Below are positions 45,692 through 56,700 of a DNA stretch of 64,000 bases, one piece after another (position 1 is the first letter of the stretch; each line of letters opens with the position of its first letter). The position numbers and the translations under genes are program-made. A model generated the notes under the pieces. The model was given only the letters and a program-made list of their open reading frames with translations, searched no databases and was not told the DNA's origin. Source of the stretch: Hemicordylus capensis (taxonomy: Eukaryota; Chordata; Lepidosauria; Squamata; Cordylidae); contig NC_069658.1 in the NCBI RefSeq assembly GCF_027244095.1, positions 263,074,687 through 263,138,686 on the forward strand. Direction: 5' to 3'.

Positions 45692-45700
45692 TTATATATA
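45118..45700 (+). mobile_element. L2-clade LINE 3' part with (AAT)n
   Basis: QNAVARLVSGGFRRDH, LHWLPIDFLAKYKVLVITFK and LWNVLP motifs in two frames, then GTGAACTGCCTGGAGCCCTT and (AAT)n at about 45655-45688. Intergenic, upstream of gene C. Confidence 0.8.
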
Positions 45701-46599
45701 TTTATATTATAAAATATATTTATATAAAGATATTTCTATATTAATATATTTAATGTCTGTATAAAATGTCTCAATGTCTGTATAAAACAAACCAGTCAAT
45801 AACACCTGTCTGTATAAATAAATAAATTTTACACACACACACACACAGACAGATGTGTGACAGAACTGGGGCCCTGGTTGCTACAGCTGGGGCAGAAGAA
45901 AGGACAGTGCACACAGAAGGAAGCCACAGCTGCCTTTGTGAGTAGTATGACCTCCCATTTACTGGTGTTCTAAAGGTAGGGTGTGGCTCTCCAACCTGGC
46001 AGATGTGAAATAATGCCCATTGGCTGACATCCTGACTAACGAAGCACTTGTGTAATAAGCAAAATTGCATTAGTACAAGATCACATGAAACATGCCAGTT
46101 GCCCAAGCATGCTTTTGATAACCCTAGTCCCAAACTTCGCTCAAATAGCTAGTGGAACAGCTTTGCACTAGTGTGATGTTCTTTCACAAACATTTCATTA
46201 CTGTGTCAGCCACTGGTTGCATCCAACCATGGCATTGGAATGGGGGCAGAACACTAAGTGTGAAGAAATGCAACAAGCCATTCTAGTGTATATAGATAAG
46301 TTTTTCCCATTTCATGGTACAATATAACTCATTCACCAATTTGCCACTCGGTACTGCAAAATCCTTTGTATGCTTACTTGGGAGTAAGCCCCATTGAATT
46401 CTGTGAGATTTACTTCTGAGTAAGCCAGGCTGTCCAAGGGATAGGTGAAGTGTTTCATGGCATGGCATGCAGAAGTAATAACGATTGTCAAGTGTCTCCT
46501 TACAAAAAGTACTGGCTTCCTGGTCCTGAAACCGCACAATGTGAGAAGAGCAATACTGCCGATCCCAAAAGGCCATACACGACCCTTAGGCCTTGTTCG

Positions 46600-46789
46600 G
46601 GGGCCGAGCTTCAACAGACCCATCCAGCACGCAAAGGGTTATCACGTCATCATGGCGGCCTCTTCCCCCCTCGCTTCCGCTTTGGGCCACGCCCTTCACC
46701 GAAGGCGCCTCAGCCAATCCGGGCGCTTGCAGGAAGGGCACACGGCGGCGTTCTCCTTCCTCGCAGTCAAAGCGCGCTAGGCCGGCGTC
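46600..46789 (+). promoter_or_regulatory. Gene C promoter region (CpG-rich, CCAAT box)
   Basis: A sharp rise in GC and CpG content begins near 46600 and runs through gene C exon 1. A CCAAT box (CAGCCAATCC) lies near 46710. There is no TATA box. This fits a CpG-island promoter with a short 5' UTR before the ATG at 46790. Confidence 0.55.
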
Positions 46790-47758
46790 ATGAGCGGCGG
46801 CCTTGGGCTTGGCGGCGGGATGCTGTCGGCAGAGCAACAACTGCAGCAGCGGCTCCTCCGCAGCCGCCTGAGGGCCTCGCAGCACCCGGGCGGGGGCATG
46901 GGGGGCCCCCTTCCCCCGCCGCTCCTGCTGCCTCAGCCCTCTCCTCTCCCGCCGCCGCTGTCGCCTCCCTCTCCTCCGGACTCGCCCCCGCCGGGCACGA
47001 CGCCCGCCGAGATCCCCGCCGGCCCCCGCTGCCCCAGCGAGACCTGGTGCTCCCTGTGCCGCGTGTACTGCCCGGACCCGGTGTGCCTCCCCTGCGGGCA
47101 CAACTTCTGCACGGCCTGCATCGGGCAGCGCCTCGGCGAGCCCAAGCTCAACATCTCCTGCCTGGAGTGCGGCGCCACCTCTCGCAAGAGGAACCTGAGG
47201 CCTATCAAGCCGCCGCCGCTGCTCGGCAACCTGGGCGGGGTGGTGGTAGAGCGGGCCAAGCGGCAGAGGCTGGACTCGGTGCCAGGAGGAGGAGGAGCAG
47301 CAGCAGCCACCGCCGCCGGAGCGGCAGGAGGAGTCATCGCCGCGGCAGGAGGAGTCATCGCCGCGGCAGCCGCACCGGGGCCTGCGCCAGCGGCTGCAAC
47401 AACGCCGCCGCCTCCGCCCCCGTCGCTGCTCTCACTGACTCCCACGCCGCCGACTCCGACGACACCGACTCCGACAACACCAACTCCGGCTCCACCGTCG
47501 CCGGTAGCTTCAGTACCACCACCAGCACCCGCACCAGCAGCACTGCCATCGCCCCCACTCATCGCGAAAAGGACGCCGCCGGCGGCAGTAGGAGCAGCGG
47601 GAGATGGGAGTGGAGAGAAGCTGTGCGAGAAGCACCAGGACGTGCTCCAGTTCTTCTGCGAGGAGGACCAAGCCCCTATCTGTGCACACTGTGATAGATC
47701 CCAGGCGCACCGGGCTCACACCATCTTCCACGTAGAGAGGGCAGCCCGAGACTACAGG
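46790..47758 (+). CDS. Gene C exon 1: Pro-rich N-terminus, RING, low-complexity spacer, B-box
   Basis: 969 bp, 323 codons, very GC-rich. RING ligands: CSLC (87-90), CGHNFCTAC (102-110) and CLEC (124-127). B-box: CEKH (279-282), C290, CAHC (298-301) and HRAH (307-310). Between them lies a spacer of Ala, Gly, Pro and Thr, including a tandem GGVIAAA duplication and TPTP runs. Exon ends DYR before GTAAGG. The ATG in GGCGTCATGAG context is the first in frame. Confidence 0.93.
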
Positions 47759-50700
47759 GTAAGGAGGAGCAAGCCAGACTGCTCCTTAAAAGACCTGCCT
47801 TTTCTGCAGTCAGAGGCTACCAAAGTAAGCATATAGTCCTAGAGAGAGATGCAACCATCTCTCCTCTTACACATTTTCCTCCTGCTGTAGTATCGGGCCT
47901 TGTATGTAAAACAAAGTATTGTAGAAGCAGTAGAAAGTATACACTTAAGGACCCTTTTGGATCCGGCCAAAGCATTTTGTTCCCACAGTGGTCATCTTGG
48001 TGTCTCTGGAAAGCACTAAAGTGGGACAGGTTGGGAAATAACTGTTTGTTTCAGCAATTGGGTGTTGAGTGAATACTGCCTCCAAACTTGAATGTCGCAT
48101 GTAGCTATCATGATTAGTCACCATTGGCCCTATTCAGACATTATGTTATGTGTGTATAGGTGTCTATACATGTGTGTCTCTTGTGAGAATGATTAGTACC
48201 AGTGTTCACTTGAAAAGTGACCTTGGATACAGGCAATGCAGGGGTTCAGCTAGGTACTGTACTGTTGTGTGTGTGTGTTAATTTAATGTGAGGGGCAATT
48301 CAGAACAGCCTTTTCATGCCATTAAGGGACACTCCGATAGTGCACTGGGACATCTTTTGTGATGCTGGGGCAAGTGTGCTCTTGGAGCAACCCCACCCTT
48401 ATTGTATGTGTTGTGGACATCTTGTGTGTGCCATAGGGGCATCTGAACTGGCCCTATGTGCTGAGCATAACTTGTGAATAGGGCTATTGATAACTTGTTC
48501 TCTGTGTACATTCTGTTGCTAGATATTTTGCACATGTTAGAATTGCCACTGAATCTTACTTGTATATTTGTATGCTCATGTTACTTGCACCTGTTTCTGC
48601 AGAGGTTTAGGTTGTACATTGGGAATGTACTTACTCTGGGAATGTTTTTCAAGAGTTAAGATGTGTCTTACACTTCATGTGTCAAAATTAGTCTTCATAG
48701 ACTATTTTTTATCTCGGACCAATATTTAGACATATAGGAGGTATTCCAGAACTGGTGGGAGTGCATTTGTACTTATGCTCTCAAATTGCAGTAAAGATCT
48801 TCACCGCTGTACTGCCAGTGCTGCCAACCCAGGAGGGAGTAAACTGAGTTTGTTGTGCATACAGTACAATGATGGAGTTAACTGCTTACCATTTCAAGAG
48901 CACAGATGTGAATTCCAGTAGACCCTCTAATTTTGTTCATCTCTGTGCAGAATGAGTTTTGTTCTGGACGGTGGTATCAAGGCAGGGTGTGCATACCTGC
49001 ATTCAGAATGGGGCTTTTCTGATTCAACCTGAGTGGGAATTAAAATGAACTGAGCAGACATCCAAAAACTTGTCAGAGTGCATACACCTTAGAGGGAACA
49101 GTGCTGAATTTACTCTAAATAAGGTGAAAGGTGCCATTCCTATTCTTTTTCTGAATAAATAATAATTAGAAACTTGGTGGGAGGGAACCTCAAGTGCCTA
49201 TGTTAGCAAACTTTTCATTTTGGACGAGTTCAGATTATACTGACCACTTGTGTGAGGAGCATGTGTATGCACATCTGTATTACTACATTAGTGTTTTAAT
49301 TGCATGATGATAATGGGTGGCTTGGACATTTCTCTCTTCTATGCGACTAAACAGGAACAAAATAGAGCACCAAGCATGGAGTTTGTTGTAAGCGCATGCT
49401 CCACCACCATCTGAATCATCCAAATTGGCCCAATGACCTGGAGATTTTTGGTTGCTTTTGTGTCCTGAGTGAAAATGGTGGTCAGAAAAGACTTGACCTC
49501 AGGAAGGATAAATGAATGGGAGATGAGGATATGTGGAAAACCTTCTATTGTATGCTCTGTGGGCATCTTGTATGTGCCAAAGGTCTAGCTCTTTTTCTGT
49601 TGATATCTAAGGAGTATCAAAGCTGTAGTAATGGTTGCTCTCTAGGCCTTTGTTGAGAGCAAGTTTGCATACAGGTGCCTGAAAACCTCAAAGAAATGTT
49701 AATGTTGTGTAACTTCTGACTCTAACCTGCTCCTTTTGTATTGAGCAAATGTATAGCTGCCCATTCTATGTGCCTTATTGTTCTGGATTTAATGTGGTAA
49801 CAACTGCCAGTCAAAACCATGAAGGCTTTGGGGTAGTACTTTCTCTTCAGTGTTGCTCTCTAGAGCCCCAGAAACCTTGATATACAAACTGGTAACAAAG
49901 TTAATTCAAAGTTAGTAGAATAGTTTATTATCAGCCCTGCCCTAAACACCCTTGCTTGAAGGTAAGCCCTGTTGGGTTTTGTACCTGGTTTTGCTAGCGT
50001 TTTTCCTGCCATATTTCTTCCTCTGTGATTTTTGTCAAGATTTGTTTGGGAAGAGAGAATTTGGTCAAGTTGTTTTGAATTGCAGATGCAAGGAATATAA
50101 ACAGTTTTTTAACATTGGTGATGTGTATGAAATGGATTTTGCAATTTGTTTCAAGCTAAAAAAAAATAGCAAAATCCTCGAATTGATGTGTCGAAACAGT
50201 GGCCAAGTGGCTGTTTCGAAGAATCAACCTCAAAACATTTCAAGTATTTCAGGCACTATTTTGAGGTCTGTTTCCCCCCAGAGAGAACTGGTCTACTGAT
50301 TGAGGTTGACAGGTTGACCAGTCTTCCAAGGTGAGCTGATACAGTCCGAAGTGGAGGGCTGGTCTACTTGCCAACCTCAATTGGTAGACTAGCTCTCCTT
50401 GGAAAAACAGGCCTCCAGAATGGTGCTCAAAACGAGGCTGCTTTTCAAACTCAAAACAAGCCCTTTATTTTAAGGGTGTTTTGTTTCAAGCTCGAAACAC
50501 TTGAAACAGCCCGATTCAAGCTTGATTTGCACATCTCTATTGAACATACATTTATCTTCAGCAGTGTACATTTCTTGTATCTCCAGATATTTGCATGGCA
50601 AGATTAGTGTTTGATAGCTGCAGAATGTTCACCTTGAGAATACTGAGGATTTTTGGAGATCTTCAGCCCTTATGGCTGAGAAAGTATGAAAACCTGTGGC

Positions 50701-53700
50701 TAGCCTGTTATAAAGTCTTGGAAGGCAGAGAGGGGTCAGGCAGGACTTCCAAAGATCAGGGAAGGGTGTAGGGGTTCAGTGTGCTGCATAGTAATCTGTC
50801 CCTCCTTCCTATGATTGGCAAAACTGAAATGAATTATGCAAGAGAAGCAAATATATAAAAACTATTAAATGACAGTGTGTGTGAAATTTGAAAGTACTTC
50901 TTTAGTGTGTGCCAGAATCCTGCAGGACTATAAAGCAAACCAGAGAGCTTGCTCCCAAGATTGAGGGTTTTTTTGGTACAAGTTGTCTTCTGTTTGGTGG
51001 CTCTTTCAGTTAAGCTAGGACACAAATTCTTGCCTATTTGAACTCTGTTTTCATGTATGTGCTTTGAGTTCTCAGAATTCCTTGCTGCTATTGCTTCTTA
51101 AATTCTCCCCCTCCCCCCACAACACCCCTTCTAAAGCTGTTTCTATTTGCTCAGGAGCGGCTTGAGACACAACTGGAACTTCTGAAGCAGGAGAAGAACA
51201 CCTTATGGAATCAGAAGCTGACTGGAGAAAGGAAAATCCAGGAATACATGGTAGGTACCCGGAGTTGACCATCAGGACTGAGAGATCTGCCTTGAGTGCT
51301 TTTTTGCCCATACTAGATGGGTTTGACCCATCTCTTTAAACATTCCTTTCCCCAATGGCTCTAAGCTTCCCCACCTCATCCTTTAGTATGATTAAAGAGC
51401 AGTAACAGGCTGTGAAACCTTGTCTGTTAATGTGTCCAAGCAGTCTTTTCCCTGTCCTCTGTCTCATTAATGCAGTAGAGACGTTTCTGTTATTCAGAGG
51501 ACTCAACTTTAAGTTTTATTGTATAACAGTATCACTTGCAACTAATTACTCACATAAAGGGGGAACAAATTTTGTTTTGTTTTGTTTATGCCACTTTTTC
51601 ACTTAACAGTCTCTGATCTCATCCTGCAGCATGCTTTCCCCATTGTTTGGTTCCATACGTTGAACAAGTGGGAAATTTGCCTCTGAAAGCAGCCCTCAAA
51701 GGGGGTGCTGAACAGTTTTGTCCCCTGCTACTGCCCCTGTTGCTGCCTTATCCTCTAGCCAGGCTGGCCATTTTGCCAGGCCTAGGGACTGAAAAAACTG
51801 GTTTGCAGATGCTAGAGGATGGCATTACTTGCTTCTCAACATCTCCAGGCCTGCCTGGAAGGGAAGGGAGGCAGTACTAGGAGATAATGGGGAAGGTATA
51901 GGGAGAAAGGCAGGGAGGAGATGCAGACACGTGCTATGTGTCCAGAGGATTCTCTGCCCACCTTGTCAGGTTCTGCTTTGATACCAAACCTTCTGTTTCT
52001 ACACTGTCACTTCGGCTGTAATGGCCTGCAACGTCACTTTCCTTTGCACTCATGAAGGACTCCCTGACTCTCCCTTCTTGTTTTGCCTGCAATCATTACA
52101 GGAAAAGGTCCGAGCTGAGAGGCAGGAGATTGTGTCTGAGTTCGAGTGTCTACGCCAGTTTCTGCAAGATCAGGAACAACTCCTGCTAGCCCGGCTAGAA
52201 GAACTAGATAAAGAAATAGAGAAGCGGAAAGAGGAAATTGTCACCAAACTCTCTGAAGAGCTATCCCGTCTTGGTGATGTGATCACTGAGATGGAGGTGA
52301 AATTTAAACAGCCAGCGAGTGAATTTTTGCAGGTGAGACCTTGCTATAAATGGAGCTCTCTCTATTTGGCCTGAACTTCAGCCTGACAATGGGCTAAGAG
52401 CCTCACGCATTGGAAGAGAGCCCTCAAACATTTGAATGTGCTTCTTCCTTGCCAATACACGATTGGGCAAGGCTGAACGTAAATCTGCCGGAATTGGCAA
52501 AGTAATCACTTTTTGTATACAGGATATTGGGATATGAGTATCTGGTGGGTGGGGTGGCAGTGGGGTATGATACTCTAAATTGATATCACAGCTGCTTTGC
52601 CATGTGGACCTGTCAGCTGTCCAGTGTGCCCAGTGCTGATGTTGGTTCCTGAAGGCAGTGAGGCTGTTCATTAAGAACAGAAGTCAGCTCAGTGGAGTGG
52701 GGGAGGGTCCATTTTTCAGTGTATTCCACACTGTTGTGGAGTGCTATGAAACACTCCACAAGAAAGAAGCCTCCTTAGCTCCACCCCTTTTTGTGGAGTA
52801 TGCTTGGAACTTGGTCAGGGACAGTTGGAACTCTGTAGCTCCTCCCATTACAGAATGCTATGACACCATAGCATTCTGCTGTTGGCAGATGTACTTCCAG
52901 GTCCTTTAGCCTGACCTGAAGGCTGTTGAGAAGCTGGCCTGGATGCTCCCATTCCATGCCGGGACACATCGGGCATGGCTGCCATACAGACCTCTTGTAC
53001 GTACTGTCATGTTAATCTGGGTTCTCTTTTAAGGGTGTCTGGGTCCTTAGGGTGCTGCTGTGGTTATGGGGCTGAATTAGATATCGCTCCTAACATTCAG
53101 TCTCTGGAGTAAAGCTGATGAGTGCATGCTTTGAAGGATACGGGGGGAAACCAAGTAACTTATCTTTGTGGTGAACCAATGGGCTTTTCTGAGGAAGACA
53201 AAAGGGAATTGTTGGGTGTGTGTGCCTGCGAAAAAGCCTGCATTTTCTGGGATCTCCTTAGGGTCCTCCAGTGGTCCACTCCGTGGTGAACATCATTTCT
53301 AGCTATTCCAAGGATGTGAGGCTGGTTTGTTTTAAAAATCGAGCAGCACCTCCTGCGCACTTGATCTGTTGGCACAGAATCTTTTTAAATTATTTTGCAA
53401 CCAGCTCTCTGATCACAAGCAACAAGGACAAGATTTTAGGTAACCTGTGACGTGCAGAGAGCCTCTTTGAGGCACTACGGGTGATGGTGAAGAGCTGCAG
53501 TGGTCCTGGGATGAGGGATTGGGGGGCCCCCTCGGGGGTCTATACTCCTGGGCCTGGGCTCTTGGAAACAAGGAGTCATTGCCTCGGTTGGGCTGAAGTA
53601 AGGTGCACCCACTCTTCGGCTGTGAAGCGGTGTGCCTGCCGGACTGCACGCTTAGAGGTCACGTGGGCGGCACGTTTGAGGGAAGGAGCTGGTGGCTCCC

Positions 53701-56700
53701 GGTGAGATGCCTGCAGCCGGTGGGCAGGCCCTGGAGGGGGCTAAATGCCAGCCTGCTCACCGGCAGGAAGGGTGGGAGGACAGTCTGGGGAGGAGAAGGC
53801 TGCTAAAAGAACTAGGGCAGCCCTTCTCCTCAGAGAAACAGTTGCAGCGCCAGGGAGACCACCGTGGCCAGAAGGCTCCCATGTGTAACCGGAGCATCCC
53901 CCACCTCTTGCCTTGAAGCAAACACCAGCTGTTCAACCTCTAGGATGTTGCAGGTAAGAGCCTGAGGGTGACATGGGGGGGCAGGCTAATTCCCCCTGCC
54001 TTGTAAGCACCAGAGGCTAGAACAAAGCTTCCATCCTCATGCCTTCTGATAGCGCTCTTGGAGTCCTCCGCAGCCTGACCCAGGGGTGCGGAGGAATACT
54101 CCCCTTTAGTCTGTGACATGCTTCCAGTTCAAAGCATTGTGGGACTCAGCTCCTTTTTCTTCTTTTTCTCCATTAGGATATCAAAAAAAACATGAGCAGG
54201 TATGTGTTCGCTCACTTTCTTTCCCCGACCCTGAAATAATTGGCATTAGTTTCTCATTCCTCAAAGTACTTGCAGTCTGCAGGCCAAGAAAAGTGGGGCA
54301 TTTCTTGCTCTGCTCCCCGACTCAATTGCCTTGGTTTCCTGGAACTGGAGGGATCTAGAGGCAGTTCATCTCCCTGTGGGAACAAGCACAGTTAAAAGTG
54401 TGTCTGCTCAGTTTCCATAAAGCAACAAAATACATGTGACGGAGCAGAAAGAAAATGTGTGGGGAGGCAGTTAACTTGGATGACTTGTCACCCCTGCAGT
54501 TAGGCCAGCCCCAAACACGTTGGTGCCTGAAACTGGAAATCCAAATGGCACTTGCCTCTTCCACTCCTTACCCATCCTAAATAAAGTGGAGCAGAGTCCA
54601 CTGTACAGTTCTCCAGAGTAAGCATCACTAAAATGGGAGCGGTGCCAGACCTCCTCTGCTTTAGTGGAGAATTTAGCAATTCTTCATGAATTGCTCCTCA
54701 TGAGTGTGGCTGCTCTATCTCCTGCTCTGCTGCCACTTAAGACACCCAGAATCTGCTTGGGCCCATTATCTCATCACACATTGAATGTCATCTCATTCCT
54801 AGAATGATAAGGATAACTTCTAGAACAGCTTGTGATTCTCAGGCTTCATACTAACAAAGTTAGTTTGTCTTGCCACCTTTTTAGGGCCAATATAACCATG
54901 TTCAAGATGAGCAAGTTTTAATTTTAAACCTTCCCGTGGTCCATCAGGCTATATAAAATAAGGCTGGAGAATAATGCAGGTGATTACTAAATGGGGCTTT
55001 TTCACAAGGAGTTTTTCTCTTTAAAAATGTAGGTGTGCAACAGGGCAGTTCAAGCCAGATGAAGAGTCTTCTCCTAACCTGGAAGAAAGACTAGACGACT
55101 TCTCTCGAAAAGGGGCAGCCCTTAAAGAAACACTGAAAAGATTCCAAGGTGCAGAAAAGGGGCAAATGAGAAGAAAATGTATATATTTTAACATCTGAGT
55201 TGATTGGTTTGTGTCAACATGCATCCTAACAAATTGGGGCTCATATTTATTAAAATCCACAGTTCTTATAAGCTTAACTGTCTACTAGATCAGAGAAGGC
55301 TGTTAGGGGTGTGCACAAAACTGGCTGGCCCAGTTTGGGTTCAGTGTGGCACCCCCTCAACACCCCCCCCCATTTTGGTTCAGTCTGGGGAGGGGGTTCA
55401 TGAACAGATTTAAATAAATAAATAATGGGGTGGGGTATTTACCTCCTTTGTGGGGCTTCTGAGCCCGGGGGGTGGTGGTCTCCGGAGGTTCCCCTGCTGG
55501 CCTCCGTTATGCAGCCAGTCACCCTATTTGTGCGGTCTTCGGCCAGTTCCGAGCCTCACCCCCATCATGGTGGCCATTTTGGAGGCTGCCGCACATGCCA
55601 AATGGGCCTCTGCATGTTCGTGAACTCCCCCAACAGCTGGAGGGGTTCAGTCCAGTGCCAAACCGGCGGGATTTGGTTTGATTCAACACTGGAACAAACA
55701 GGTTTGATATCAAATCTGTTCGCATATCTCTAAAGGCTTTGTGTTACTTGTGGCACATACTTGAGGTGGGCTCTTGCAGCAATGTGCAAAGGAGGAGTGC
55801 CCTGGTTGAAGGCATGTGCTATGAACTGATATGAACTAACTCACTGCATTGCCTCAGGCAAACCAGTCTATTTCAGCTTACAGTAGGGGCTGCTAATAAT
55901 ACTTCAAGGGCTTTTAAAAACAGTTATGATGAAGAGCTCTGCACACTTGGGACAAACCATCATATAAAAATGATGATGGGGTGGGGGCAGTGCTGAGAAC
56001 CATTCTGTGTGTCCTTCTCGTCTGAGGTGTTGAAGAAATGGGGGTTTCTCAGTGGGATCATGTGTGACTTTTTGAATTCATTTAATGTAAATTTGAATGC
56101 AGTGATCTTGAGTAATTGGCCATAACCCCAGTGGTGCTGATGTGAATGTAAGCCCTGTGTTGGTTGTGGGCGACTTAACTAACACCTTACTGTCAGGGCC
56201 TTGGGGGTTCTTGAACCAGTTGGAACCAGAAAGGCCATCAGTTAAATAGTGCTTAACTACTTAAGTTAACTGTTGAGTATGCTATGTGGTGGAGATGTAG
56301 TCATCTGGAAAGGTGGAGAAAGGTAGCCAGTGATCTTAATGTTTTAGTTGAGGCCTTCTGTTATGTTCCTTCCTGACAACATATGAATCAAGATGTCACG
56401 GCAAATGTGAGTGGTGGTTCTTGCTACTGAATTCTGTTCTGAAATGGTGGGACTAATTCAGAGCTTGGGCACACACTTTGCAGGCAGAAGGGTGCAGGAT
56501 CATCTCCAGGTGAGGCTGAGAGAGAAACACTTCCAGTCACTGTAGATAATACTAGGCTGGATGGACCAAGGATCTGACTTGGTATAAGTTTCATATTTTC
56601 ATGAACTGCTATAGGTAGCTACAGCAAAAGGCTGATGGGCCCCAGAAAAAGGTTTTGCTGATCCTGTTTAATATGAAATTAAATAATGAGAGATAGTGGA

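Noticed and set aside
46933-47562. A 209-codon minus-strand frame opposite gene C exon 1
   Set aside because: Gly/Ala/Val-rich antisense of the low-complexity spacer, with no domain.
46450-47694. A 414-codon plus-strand frame overlapping gene C exon 1
   Set aside because: It lies in another frame of a GC-rich exon; the RING and B-box are in the gene C frame. A shadow frame.
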